A stretch of DNA of 64,000 nt from Oxytricha trifallax (Eukaryota > Ciliophora > Spirotrichea > Sporadotrichida > Oxytrichidae), in NCBI GenBank assembly GCA_000711775.1, contig ARYC01016940.1:26051-90050 (forward strand), read 5' to 3'. The position numbers and the translations under genes are program-made. Positions 23,064 to 35,689 of the stretch are shown here, piece after piece (position 1 is the first letter of the stretch; each line of letters begins with the position of its first letter). Below the pieces are notes generated by a model that saw only the letters and a program-made list of their open reading frames with translations, was not told the origin of the DNA and ran no database searches.

Positions 23064-24630
23064 ATGGAATCTTCATCTTTGTCATCAAGATATTCCCAGT
23101 CAAACTCCTCTTAAGATTCAGAAGAATCTAAGACTTAAAATTCAGGTAATTTTGCAATAATATAAACTATTATTATCAGGGTGCAAAATAGTTTCAAGGA
23201 AGCATCAACTATATTAAAAATATTAGAAGAATTGGAGTAGCAGAAGAAAGAGTAGAGCTAAAACTCAAAACAAAAAGCCTTAGAAATTCACGAAATGTGA
23301 CATTTGCAATTAAGTGTGTACTCCAGTCGAATTGAAGAGATATAGAAAAGTTCACTCAAAAAATCAAGGATCCTTCTCTCAACTCAAACGCCAAGGGAAG
23401 TATGAATGTTGTGTGTGCTAATAGTAGGAGCTAAATGCAAAATCATTTGCTGATAAAGATTAATTGCTTACACATTTATGTTAGCACAGTATATCAGAGC
23501 TTAAAGCTGACTGCTATTCCGATATTGTAAGCATATATTTTCTAACTTTTAATAGACAATCAAGTAGATTCAATGCCTCATTGCAAACGACTAAAATAAG
23601 GGTAAATCAATTGACAAGAGCTAGTTTCAACTGGAAACAAAGTCTATGCTCTTTAACTAATCTCCTGCTTCTGTTTAAGCATTTTAGCCAAATACTGAGG
23701 AGAATGTTACCATTCTTGAGGAAGAGATTCTCAATACTTTTCATAAATAACATGATCAAGGTTTTGATGGTAAAGAGTAAAGTACTTTAACTAACTTCTC
23801 CTAAATGGTGAGGTGGAAATTAAAAAGTATTATTGAGATTTCAAAACATATTGGAGTGTTCTATCCTGATACCAGCCTATTCAATCAGATAAATGGAGAC
23901 TTATGTATTCATTAGAAAAGGCCTTGAATAAAGATTTGAATTTAGTTACTAGAATTTTGAATTAGTTTAAAATAGTGAGCTTAATTCAAGAAAACAAAGC
24001 TGAGCATTTTGATTAAATAGTTGGAGTAAGTTTTGATGACTCAATCATGTATATAAAAACTAAGGAGAGCTTTACTAATTTGTAGTTAATGATAAGACTT
24101 GGCAATATAGTTTCTAAGAAAGTTCTAATAGACTAGTTGATTGATGCTATTAAAAATCTACACTAGTTAGGAATAGTCCATAGGTATTTGACTCCTGAAA
24201 ATATCAAGCTTAAAAGTGACAAAAAACCCCAGATTTTTATAACAAACTTTTCTCATGCATCTAAAGTTGGTCTCAAAGCTCAGATAAGTTAAATCCTATT
24301 GACCTCATATTAGCATGCTAGAGACTTGAAGGAAATGGAAATATCTGATACTAGATAAGACCTTTACTCACTTGTGGTAATAATTATCGAAGTAATTCTG
24401 GGGACGCAGTTTAAAAAGGCTATGATAATTATTAAGACACAGGTAGGTACGCAACATTTCTTAGACGAAAGTTCAAGGATGATTAATATTTTGTTTTAAT
24501 GCTAAAAAATATAGGGGATAACTTTGATTGTTTATCTACTATTGATGATATTCATTTTTATCTACTTAAATTAAATAAATTCAATGAATTAATTAATTAA
24601 TATAACCAACCTAAATTCTCATATATTTGA
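23064..24630 (+). pseudogene. Diverged zinc-finger/pseudokinase (57-kDa homologue)
   Basis: The start MESSSLSSRYS is at 23064. A 34-nt intron with GTAATT and TATCAG ends is likely near 23132-23165. Two Cys/His units follow: KCDICNQ, with its first His replaced by Tyr, and YECCVCQ with a spaced H-x3-H. The kinase-like domain has HRYLTPEN at about 24179-24202, where HRDLKPEN is expected, and TNF in place of the DFG/DFN motif. The catalytic Asp, loop Lys and metal-binding Asp are therefore absent. It ends with TGA at 24628-24630. Frame changes occur near 23300 and 23790. Confidence 0.7.
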
Positions 24631-25975
24631 TAATTATCATTTATGCCTTTAATTGAATTTTATATTAACTTATGATAAATTTTTATATTCAAAGTAATTA
24701 AATATAATTCAAAGTTATGAAATGTTAGCATCTAAAATTAAGTAAATAAAGTTCTATTTGCTTTTAATGCTAAATTACTATAAATATCATTTTTATTTCT
24801 AACCATTCTTAAGCTTTTATAATGATAATTTATTCCCAAATTTATTTTTTACAGCATCAAGCTTTATCATAAAATGAATTAAATAAAGTATCAATAAATT
24901 TTATAAACATTCCGGGGTTACTTATGAGGATATACAGGCATTACATTAATGAAATTGATAATATAATTAAATCTGCTTGAATAACTCCTTAACATATAGA
25001 GAATAATAATTATTATTATATTATTTCTCAATTAATAATTAGCATCAGCGGAAGTCACAGCACAGCAGTTTTATGATCTCTAATATTGTAAATATCAAAC
25101 CCAAATATCCTACCTATTTCAACTTCATTTCTTGGAGGCACTTCTCCAATCAAAATTAAAATTAATGTTATAAATGGTTTTTTTTAATTTTTCAGTAATT
25201 AAATTAAGCTCATTTTGTTTAAACATTGAATTTGGGGCATTTAGAATAACTATTTGAATAAAATTGGTTTGATGTAAGTATTTAGGGTTATTAAAACTTC
25301 CAATAATTTTTATTTCTTCTAAAAATTAAAAGAAAATTTACTATAATAGTTGATATTTAATTTATAAAATGCAATTTTCACAGAGAATATAAATCATATT
25401 AAATTCTTTTTTATAATTAATTTTAACTTTTATAAAGTTATTTATATTTATTTTCTTTTTTACTATTTATTTTACAATATTAATAAATAATATAATTAAT
25501 ATTAATTATAAATTAGAAACTTTAAATTATGAATATTATTATTTTAATTTATACTGGTAAAATGCATTAAATATCTGAATAAGCACTGAATACTTCACAG
25601 TCCTCTACCATTATAAGAAAGCCAATCTAATTATAATAAAACCAACAATAGAATGTCATTTTGCCTACATTAGACATCAGAAGTAATAATAATTAAGCAA
25701 TTATCAAACAACAGTCTCGCTAAAATGTTAATTTAATTAAACTATCTTCCAGCAATTTAAATATAATTGTACTGGAATTGTCAAAATACATGTAATCTAT
25801 TATTTTAATTGCACAATCATTGATTATATGTATTTCTTTTTCAAACAAACTAAGAATTTGTGTATTTTGAATAGATATGAAAATTGCATTAGAAATCTTA
25901 ATAGTAACTTCTTATAATACTTTAGATTTTTATAATTCCTATCCTTATAAATATTGGGATTGATTTAATTTAAAT
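24631..25975. other. AT-rich non-coding DNA
   Basis: Small GC-richer patches at about 25045-25150 and 25605-25690 may be short MDSs, but no frame could be supported. Confidence 0.4.
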
Positions 25976-25979
25976 ATAA

Positions 25980-26994
25980 TTACAATCAAAATGATAAAGA
26001 AGCGTATAATCAAAAGAATACGAGCCAAAGAAGACTCAAATAGAACAATCATGTAGACGATGACTCAAGTGAAGGACTAATAGTTTAATAAAAATCAATT
26101 CTTATTATATATTATAATAAAAGTCATACTTCAAGCTCTAAACCGTCATTAATTCTTAAGCCACCTTAGATTAATTTTACTCAATATTTTATTGAAACTC
26201 CTTTTGGCTTTATTTGTATTTTGAATCTAAATTTCAAAGCAAATACTTGAATTAAATTAATATAAAAAATATAGATGGGATTAATCAAGCAAATTAAAAG
26301 CTACCACTAAATAACTAAAATCAAACTTTAAGTATACAACTCAACAGAAACTTTAATAACACTAACTTGCCTGCAAATTATAAACATTAATTTAATGATA
26401 AGAAATATTTATATTTTATACTTATGGGTATACGATGGTGATGTAGCCAAGCAAAAATTAAGAATAATCCAAGAGTTAAGCTTTATCTCCTAATGTTTAC
26501 TTAAATTGTTTTATATTTAAATCTAAATTAATAATAAACCAATCTAGTTTATTTAAGTAAGTATATTATCATTAATGATATAAATGCTAAATTTTATAAA
26601 AATTTCCTTTTCTAATTTCTAAACAAATTACTTAATTTATCTTATAAACTTGAAAAAGGCAAGTCTCTACTATCACAAACGAAGTGCAACAGCAACTGAG
26701 TTTTTCCAATAAAATACAATATATAATACAAGCGTATTAACTGATCCTATTTAGAAGTGGTACTATCAAACTATCGTCGGAGAAGATGCTTTAAGAGGCA
26801 CTAGCAGCGGAAGCAGTAATATCTAAAGCAGTTAGACGCAAAACTTAACAAAGAATGTTCTTTTGAGTAGCAGTGGGAATACTAAAATTGCAAATAAAAA
26901 TAATGAAATAATACTAAGTAAGCTCAAGAAAAATTAAGCTAAAAACAAAATATTAAACATATTTTTATTAATAAAACTTTAAGGAAATTCATGA
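25980..26994 (+). CDS. Asn/Ser/Gln-rich protein, multi-segment
   Basis: Coding stretches at about 25990-26250 (NDKEAYNQKNTSQRRLKQNN, then an acidic patch), 26275-26500 (LPLNNQNQTLSIQLNRNFNN, then YDGDVAKQKLRIIQELSF) and 26640-26994 (KKASLYYHKRSATATEFFQQ, then WYYQTIVGEDALRGTSSGSS), ending with TGA at 26992-26994. Exon borders were not fixed. Low-complexity Asn/Ser/Gln composition suggests a disordered protein. It converges with the minus-strand gene ending at 27298. No family recognised. Confidence 0.5.
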
Positions 26995-27297
26995 ACAGCT
27001 AGAGAAAAAAATATTTCATTAAAAAGTTTATTTTAAACATTTAGAATTTCCATATTTTGATAAAAAAAACAGCTTTTTTAAGTAAATGTTTATTCTAATT
27101 TAAAATAAATAAAATCAATTTTTACTGTAAAAGAATATTGGAAGTAAATTGTTTTTAATAAAAACATGATTATTTGCTCATACTAAAGCAATATTTCATC
27201 AGTATATATCTCAAAGTCTTAATCTATTCTTTTTATTCATGCTTACTTGTTCAATAATATTATATATAAAACAATGTCTTAAAAATAGCACCAAATC

Positions 27298-29050
27298 TCA
27301 TTAATATTGTTGCTAATAACTTTAGTTTTATGATTGTGCATGATGCTGAATTGTGAACTGAGGTATGGGGAACTACTATTAATGTTGAATTTAGTTGATA
27401 CTATTCCCTGCCGTTTGTAAGTCATTTTTTAACATATTTATAAGCTTAATAGATTTAAAATTTGCTTAACTATTTCTCTCTTTGATAAAAGTTAACAACT
27501 CCTCCATTAGCATACTATTGTTGAGCAATTTAACCACCGTTTGAAGACTTAGAGTATGAAACTTAATTTTTCTGCCCATGACTTGCAACAAACTGAGCAG
27601 TCTACTTTAGATTCACTTATTTCTAGACATACCCTGCTCCTCCCACTATATTCTGATTTTGAGTTATCTGATGTTACTGGAGCAAGGATTAAGAGGGTGC
27701 TGCCTAGTTGTTGTTTGCATTTTGTGAAATAGTCCCCCCGAATATTTGTTATTCTTGAGTCACTTATCTCTGCTATAAAATAAGAATATACACTTTGTTA
27801 ATCAAAGCACTTATTTGTACTGCTATTAGAGATTATCAGAGTATGATGCTTCATAATTTTTATTTAATAAACCTATAAATAAATGCGGCAAATTGAGATT
27901 GTTAAATCGCCTGAAATACTGATTGTGGCTAAGCCTGCTAGTTCAGAGAGTGAGCATCAGTTTGGAAGATTTGAGCAGGCTAGCCGTTTTGGTTGTGAAG
28001 AAACTGCAAACTACTTGTTTAAAATTAGTTTTGCTGAGATCCTCGCTAATCTGAGCGATGACTTCCATTACTGGAGTGATGTTTTCCACTTGCATCCATT
28101 GTTCCAAAAATTCAAACTAAAATAGTAATCATTTAGTTTAAATTTATTGAAGTTATACTCGTTAACGTAGTATTTTAATTGAAAATATGATATTAAACAT
28201 GTTTTCAAAAATAAATTCATATATTTGTCAATCATTTTTATTATTAAAGAAATTTACATTTTTTGTTTTAAAAGAAAGAAAATCTTTAATAATAATTGTT
28301 AGTAGAATTAATTATTTGAGGTTTAAAATTGGCTAGGCAAACCAGTAATATTATATAAGTATTTACTATATATTCCCAGCATAGTTGATATTTTGCTGAT
28401 TAGTAACCACTTGATGTTAGTGATCTTTCTTTTGTCTTTTTTACTTTGGGGTTGCTGGTTGTTGCTTGATTTATGTTGCAGTGCTGTAAGCTTGGAGATG
28501 TATCACGTTGCTTCCTCCTGTAGTCTACTAGTTATCAATTATAATAATAATAATAATTATAATCAGATAATGCAATAATATATAAAGTTACTATAAAATT
28601 ATATATATTAAATTATTAAAATTGTGTTTTATCAACGGAAATATAATTAAATTTGGTAAAAACAATTAAATAGTATAAAACTTAGAAGAAATTTGAACTC
28701 TTCAATCTTTTTATAAATTTATGTTAATATTTATTGATTTTTTTTTTAATAATTGACTCAATTGATAAAATATATACAGCCATATCTTAAAATAAAAATA
28801 TATAAATTGATATAGTTCTGTACTTAAAACTGTTGCTTTTATTGATTCTAAGGGTGTAAGCTAGATTGGTTGTCATTTGCAGTGTTTGATCTGTTGTTAA
28901 CTTAAATCTGGTTCTTACTTCCTGTCTGGGTTGGTTAACTCTAAATAGGAGCTGAAGTAGCAGAGTTGTAATGTGAATTACCGGTTTCTTGATCATTCTG
29001 CTATTTCAAATGAGCTTGTGATGCAGTTTACTATTACTGTTGCTACTGTA
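27298..29050 (-). CDS. Gln/Asn-rich protein, multi-segment
   Basis: Minus-strand segments at about 29050-28790, 28530-28340, 28120-27870, 27750-27480 and 27410-27298 are all strongly Gln/Asn/Ser-rich with many in-frame TAA/TAG codons, for example QTGSKNQIQVNNRSNTANDN, SGKHHSSNGSHRSDQRGSQQ and KSSNGGQIAQQQYANGGVVN. The last ends QNQSYQQQYQ then TGA at 27298-27300. AT-rich DNA separates them, as IESs or introns would. The composition is prion-like or scaffold-like; the function is unknown. Open plus-strand frames over the same DNA are shadows. Confidence 0.6.
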
Positions 29051-30395
29051 CACTATAGAGAAAGTATTTTTATAATTATTGATTTATAAATACACAATTT
29101 AATGTGATAGAATGAAGAAAAAGAAATTATGCTATTGACAAAACAAATTTATTTTGGATTATTAATTTAAAAAAATGAATAATGATAAAAATACTATAGT
29201 TATCAATTTTAAAAACTATCGATTGTTTCCACATTTTTGAATGCATTCATATGTAAAATAGTATCTGAATGTTTCGAGTAAGCGTATATTGATCTTGAGC
29301 TAACTCCAATATTAATTCAAAAGAGTTTCACTCAGTTGCTAAATTCTTTCAATTTTTCATATAAATTATACTAATTTGCTTTTAAATGACTTTCAACTTA
29401 TCTCAATTTAGATTATAACTTTGTAGAAATTTTCTCATAAATTAAACACAATCTCATAATAATTAAATTATTTTTAAAAAATTAAAATCCCAAAAATACA
29501 ATATATTCATACAATATTGATAATATATTTTAAATGATTTTATATTTTATATGAATTTTTAGATATCTCTATTTTCCTAAATTATTTGTTAAAAAAATAA
29601 TATACTTAAGAGCTTTTTAAGGCATTTGATTTTACTAGTAATAATATTTAATAAATTATATTTAAGTATTAATTATGAATAATTTTCCAATATAAATACA
29701 AATATTTCTCACTAGTTTTAATTCTACTGAGTCACATTTTAATTCAAAGCTTAGTTAGATGTTGAATTTTAGCCATTCAATTCAAATTATCATAAATAGT
29801 GAATTTTAAAATTGTTTAAATAGTTGTTTGAAGTAAAAAATCACTGATATCTAATAATTTAATTGTTTGTTTATATAAAAAGAAATCTTGTTGGAATAAA
29901 TTCAAATAAAGAAATTAAAAATGATAAACAATTTTAATTATTAATTGCTTTTAGTTTAGCTCAAATATAAATCTGAAATATAATTCTGCAAATAGATAAA
30001 TAGTCAATATTATCCTACCTTATAATAATGATTTGATTAGAAATTAGACTTGATAAAATTTTGTCTCTTCTGATCGATTGTGAATCATTTAGATAATAAA
30101 TTTATTTCTATTAGTGACGGGTATTTACCTTAGAATATAAAAGTTTTTTTTCCTTATTTTAAATTCATTATAGGTTAGTATCAGGAATTAATAATTTATT
30201 TTATTTTAAATAAAATTTATTCTAAAATATTTCAAAGCCTTCTTTTAGTTGTAAATATAGTTATTCCTTTTTACTTATCAGATAATAAGTTTATATCCTA
30301 TGATGAAATTAACATTTAAAATAAATAAGAATATTTCCATATTTTTTATGATTCTATATTTGATGATGCTAGTTCCCGTTCATATTAATAATATA
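29051..30395. other. AT-rich non-coding DNA
   Basis: No coding frame, RNA gene or repeat supported. Confidence 0.45.
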
Positions 30396-30399
30396 AATA

Positions 30400-30985
30400 A
30401 TAGCTTAAGAGCTTACACGCCTTGTTCTGCTTGAGTATTATTTTTTGAATTCAAATTTTAACTGCTGCTCTAATGATTCACGTTGATCGATTGGTGTTTA
30501 GGATTTTAGTATTAAGTTTATTGTTAATTATTTATCTATTTTTCTTGTACCAAGTCATTGTGCTTTTCAAATATTGCAGCTGTCAAAGTCTCATCACTCA
30601 CATTAACAAAAACAATATAACTTACTAATTGATACTTATAAGTAATAAATCATTTATTTTGAATGTGGTGATTAGTTGATGTCAAAAAATACTCTAACTT
30701 TTCCCTGAGAAACCTATTACATTTCGTGTTATTAAAGAGAATTAATTTTTTTACTTCTTTTCTTTAGAGAGTGATTTGACTTTAATATTGCTGTCTTCCC
30801 ATTCCCAGTTCTCAAGCACCTTCAAATATTCCTAAATTTTGAAAGTTCAGATCGAATCTATTGCCATCTGAAAAACTTACCTCTCTCAAGACTTTGAATT
30901 TACGTTTGAGCTTCTGATAGTTTTCGAACTCCCGTTCTCCCCTCGGCTTGAATGCAAATTGTTACTGTCTTATTGATTTTAAATA
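30400..30985 (-). CDS. Coding segments of unknown gene with canonical intron
   Basis: The upstream segment reads FAFKPRGEREFENYQKLKRK, then a 49-nt intron (GTAAGT...TTTAG, about 30882-30834), then YLKVLENWEWEDSNIKVK. The downstream segment (about 30610-30400) starts VFVNVSDETLTAAIFEKHND and becomes Gln/Asn/Ser-rich. The intron is one of the clearest in the window. The two segments are separated by about 90 nt of AT-rich DNA with a TGA, so an IES or a gene end lies between them. Product not recognised. Confidence 0.55.
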
Positions 30986-31239
30986 TTAACATAAAATGTA
31001 TTTGATTACGAAGATATAATTAGAATTATTATGAGAATACTTATATATTTATATAGAGTAATAAATGTTGATAGTTTTTAATGCAGTTCTTAAAGATTTA
31101 CTATATATTTTAGATTATTAAAATATTTAGATAAATAACTTTATCAAATATTTTAATTATAACTTTTTATTAGATAAATTCTGATATAAATTTTAAAAAT
31201 AAATATTATCCTAGCTTTATTCTAAATAATAAACTAAAT

Positions 31240-31462
31240 TATAAAATGTAATTCTTATTGCCTAGATTAACCTAAAGAGATACGATTAGTGATGTTGAAA
31301 GTGATATAAAATACAAGGACTTACTTATAGTAATTGGCATTGATAAAATTAAGGCATATAAGACTTAACCTCCATTGAGCACTCTTTTAAATTATAATAA
31401 TCCGTGTCTCCCTCTTAAATTTATTAAGCAGCAGTAGTTCCACTACTCCAATCTCTAAGGCA
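31240..31462 (-). CDS. Small coding segment of unknown gene
   Basis: The minus-strand frame reads IGVVELLLLNKFKRETRIII, followed by a ~53-nt intron with GTAAGT and CTTTAG ends (about 31329-31277) and a few more codons. Leu/Ile-rich. It may belong to the same gene as 30400-30985. No product recognised. Confidence 0.45.
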
Positions 31463-32030
31463 TCATTAAATTAATAAATTAGAATAGGATATAAAAAACA
31501 AATAAAAATACACAATAATTAATAACATATTGAATCCTAATAAATTTTATTAATTTATAAATTAATAATAAATAGTTAAGTGTAAAATGGAGATAAAGAA
31601 GGAAGACTTAATAAAAAGATAATTATCAATTAAAATTATTTAGGTTAATTTTATAATTACCAAAATGCAATTAACTAGGTAATATAAACTATAAATATAT
31701 TCTCTTTTATTATAATATTTTCGTTAATACAAATATATTTTATTTATTTTGTTTTACTTTTTCATCTCATTCTCAACGCTTTGGTACTAGCTTTGTATAA
31801 TTTCTATATAGCAGATTAAAAATAAGCTAGCTGTGCGTTTTAATAAAATGAGCATGAGAAAATAATTAAAATTATCCTCATTCTATTAATTATTAAGCAA
31901 TAATTTTAATAAAAACTATAAATTAAATAAAAATGGAGATTACCTTTGTAATAGTGTTAATTGATATCGATTAAAACCACTCTGACAAGACATAGAACAT
32001 GCATATATTAATTTATTAAAGTATCAGTAA
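31463..32030. other. AT-rich non-coding DNA
   Basis: Nothing supported here. Confidence 0.45.
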
Positions 32031-32034
32031 ACTC

Positions 32035-33537
32035 TCAAAAGTCATTTGCAGAGGGATCCTAAACTCCTCCTCCTGTTTCATTACGATTAAATTTTTATTA
32101 GGTCATATTATTTGACATTTCACCATAAGGTATATTTTAGTTTCCAAGAACTGCTTAGCCAGTATTTTTCTAAAGAATTAACCTGTATTTTTAATGATTT
32201 TTAAAGTCACCATCATGCTGCCTTTTTGAAATTGCTGATGTCCTGATAATAATTGTCAAAATTTAGTATTGAGCTTTTAAAGATTGTTTAAATAAATATT
32301 GTATTCTAACTTGAACTTACCCTTTATGTAATCGCTTTACCATATTAAAGTTTTCCTTTGCAATTCTTTCCATTTCCTTTCTTCGAGCTGCATCATTAAG
32401 AGATTTTGGCTTTGTACTCGCAGCTCTTTTAGGTTCCTTCAACGGAGTTGGTATAGTTCCCTTTATAAAAATGTTATTTAAGGTTTATAATCGATTTAGG
32501 AAGACTATATAAATACAGCAGTTATCATATCTAAAGTGAACCAGAAGTTCAAAATAAATAGATTCTTCAAAAATTTAGCTGAACTTTTAATTTAAATTTT
32601 CTATTGGAAGTGAGATATTTTTCTTTTGAGAAAATAACATAAATAGTAATAATAAAATTTCTCTTTTGAATGATTAGATAAATTTATTCTTAAAAAGCCA
32701 CTCCTATTAAATTATAATGCGTTTTCTATTAATTTTATAAAGTCTGGGCTTAGATACATTTTTCAAAATCTTAACTGAAAGCATTTAACAATTCAATTAT
32801 TTTATGAATTTAATACCAAAAATAAAATGCATTCCTATTATAATATGATTTATTTCTTGCAGTATTAGGACAACTAAAAGCAGTTTCAGAACTGAATACT
32901 TACTCTTTTACCATGTGAAATCTATATCAAATTTTAAATTAGTAAGGCATTTTTCTTGCTTATCGCATTTCCTCTCACTAAATTATTGATTAGATTATTC
33001 TTAGAGAAATATAATATCATCTCCCCACATATATCTTATAGCATTTGAATACTTACCCATATCATGAAACTTCTTCGCATTATTTTTGACTAAATGATAT
33101 TTCTCTCTCTGCTCATCGATCCTTTACAATCCTAGAATAACAGATGCTAAATGGCTTTCAGCGTTAATTAGTCTTCTCACAAAGTTTGGGATATTTTACT
33201 TTATAGTTTATTTTTTAATTTTTCACATCTAATAAACTTTACCAATTTTATCATTTTAGAAGCTTATTTTGCTCTCTGGTATTAGAGTATAATAAATATA
33301 AATTAAATGTAGTTCAATTTAATCTCTTTATAAATAAGTTTTTTTTATAAGTTTTAATTAAATAAGACCCAAAAAGTTCTCCTAGTTTCTGAAATGAGAG
33401 CAATTAATTATAGATTTTAAATAGTAATAAATTCCCAAATTTAAGTTGATATAAGATTAGATTACCTGCCTTTTGTATTCTTCTCGGAGAAAAATATTGC
33501 TGTTAAGAGCTTGCTCGTATTACTTTGAAATATTCAT
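32035..33537 (-). CDS. CFAP97-like (hemingway) ciliary protein
   Basis: The gene appears complete. The start is MNISKQYEQALNSN at 33537 and the first exon ends at a GTAATC donor near 33469. The second exon (about 33210-33060) reads LINAESHLASVILGLQRIDE, then a GTAAGT donor. The third (about 32462-32320) carries ARRKEMERIAKENFNMVKRL. The last (about 32245) ends GGGVQDPSANDF with TGA at 32035-32037. The basic Lys/Arg stretch with ENxxMxxRL, followed by a HDxDF segment, resembles the short CFAP97-domain proteins of motile cilia. That match was made from memory and is moderate. Some AT-rich intervals are too long for simple introns and likely include IESs. Confidence 0.45.
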
Positions 33538-33860
33538 AATTTTTATCAATCAATTTATATTATATTCATCCATTATTCCATAATTTCCCTTCAGTTTAAT
33601 ATTATATGAATTTTAGATCTTTAACTAATTAATCTGGCCCTTGGATAGATTGAGTTGGATGCCCAAAAATCAAAGCTTGAACTGTCTTGTCTATCTATCT
33701 GGCTGGTTTAAGCCCCAGTATTAATTTCCATACAGCATTAAATATGAATAACTAATTAATAATTTGTTATAAGTATCATAATAAAATCTTATTGTATAGT
33801 TTTAAAGAGCATGTATTAAAAAAAAGTTAGAGATTCATTAAATTAAAATATATTTTAAAA

Positions 33861-34289
33861 ATGTCATTAAAATCAGGGTCAACCAGCTACTCAACAAATA
33901 AATCAGAATCTGAAGTAAGTCTAATAAAGTAACTTTTCATTAAATTAAGATTTTTAAATATCATTTATCATTAAACAACCTTAAAATAATTGCTGATATA
34001 GAAATTAAAAGACTAACAGACTGAATAACAAAAAATCAACAATAATAATAATTAATTGAGCGCTACCAGGAGATTAAATGCCGAGGAAAGAACAGAAGAT
34101 AATGTTAATTAATATCGGAATGTGCACTGTCTACACCCTCTCTATGTTTGGAATAATTGCGATCATTGTCTATGTGCTAAATCAATATAAATTATTATTT
34201 TAAATTTCATAAAATTAAATCATAGACCTTAAAGAATAAGTTTATAGCTTGTGAAACCAAATTAAAGTGAATATGCTGTTGAATTGTGA
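33861..34289 (+). CDS. Small Cys/His-containing protein, two exons
   Basis: The start is MSLKSGSTSYSTNKSESE at 33861, then a GTAAGT donor at about 33915. A later acceptor (near 34000) opens an exon with QLSATRRLNAEERTEDN and the Cys/His-rich VHCLHPLYVWNNCDHCLCAK, continuing to TGA at 34287-34289. It diverges from the CFAP97-like gene 320 bp away. The Cys/His cluster could bind metal; no family recognised. Confidence 0.45.
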
Positions 34290-35685
34290 AAATATAATCT
34301 AAATCAATGAAGCAGTCAAGTGAAAGTGTGAATGTATATGAAAACAATTTAGAGAAGCAATATTCATGAATTATTTATTTGAATTTCAATTAAACAAAAG
34401 AATTTAATTCATATAGCGAAAAAACAATTTGTATTTTCTCACTTTAAGAAAATGATTTACCTATATTTAAAGATTAAAAGTATTGTAAAATTGAAAAGAA
34501 AATAATTAACGAATTTTATTCTTATTTATTAATTTTTAAGTCAATAAAATACTCTTTACTAATCAAATATGAAAATCTAGAATCTTTTGATTAAAAAAGA
34601 TAGAGAATAGTATTAGAATGATAATGAAGAATAAATTTGTTATTGGAAAATAATTTTTTTGTATGTTATAATCAATATAATTAAAAAGATGGTGATAATA
34701 TTAATTTGATTTAAAGGTATGTTTCGTTTTAAAAAAATACTACTGTCATTATTTATTTACAAATGGTTGGAATTGTATTTTAACTCTGGTTTGTTTTATT
34801 TAATCTATTAATTATTCTTACATTTTTATTTTATCAATTTATTTGGATTTCATTTTGTTAATGCTTATTCTCAGTCTAGCTTCAATTAAATGATTTATGA
34901 TAGTTTATAAAATATTTGAATTTCAATTGATTAATGAGCTTTATTGAAATTTAATTTTAAATTATTTGATTTTATTATTCTGATGAAAATCAACAGAAAT
35001 CCCCATATTTATTTTATAAACCAATAATCTAAATTATTTTTAAAAATTTAGAATCTATAATTGAAGTTTTTTTAAAAAAACTTATAATTTTTCAATTTAA
35101 TCTGGTGCTGGAGTAAATGAAGAATCTTTTAAACTTTATACTGCATTTATGATTTCTATCTAATAGAGATTTGCTAATTTTTTTTATTACAAATAAAAGG
35201 AAAAGTTTTAAAAATTTTAGACATTAAATTGACAATTATGCATCTCTTCAATTAATCTTTCTCTAATCTTAAGTCCTTATTATCCTAATTCTTTATAGAA
35301 AAATGTTTTTCATTTATATATCATTATTGAAATATTTCTTTTAAGTATTTATTCTACTTTATTAGTTTCAAACTTTCAAGGAATATTTACTTTCTTATTT
35401 TTAGTTTTTTTCTTGTATAATTGTTACACTTCTAAATATTTTACACTAATAACAATCAAATAGTAATATAAAAGAGTAAAATGAATTCGAATTTGAAAGT
35501 TGTTAAAGTTAATTTGAATTTAAATTATTATGAAATTATTATACATATTTGGTTACTTCTCGTTAATTTACAAGGGTACTAATATATATATATATAGGCC
35601 CTCTATCACAAATCAACAAGTAACCAAATTTAAAAGTCTAGTATTTAAGCCTTTTAATACATTTAATCATTCTTAAAAATTATTT
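34290..35685. other. AT-rich DNA with short TA microsatellite
   Basis: A (TA)n run lies at about 35581-35598. No coding frame is visible in about 1.4 kb. Confidence 0.5.
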
Positions 35686-35689
35686 CTAA

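Larger units (their letters stand above)
20740..24630. mobile_element. Highly diverged TBE-like element
   Basis: The three TBE genes are present in TBE order and relative orientation: transposase (plus), 22-kDa homologue (minus), zinc-finger/kinase (plus). Sequence identity to copies 1-3 is low and confined to motifs. No C4A4 inverted termini were found at the outer ends; a degenerate AACCC-AAGAACCCC motif and its inverse lie instead in the central spacer. It is either an old TBE that lost its ends or a separate lineage. Outer borders are only the limits of the ORFs. Confidence 0.7.

Noticed and set aside
27883..28125. Plus-strand ORF of 80 codons
   Set aside because: The minus strand over the same bases encodes a Gln/Asn/Ser-rich stretch matching the segments on either side, so the plus ORF is a shadow.
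28393..28996. Hydrophobic plus-strand ORF (28393) and standard-code minus ORF (28787)
   Set aside because: Read with TAA/TAG as Gln, other minus-strand frames fit the Gln/Asn-rich gene ending at 27298.
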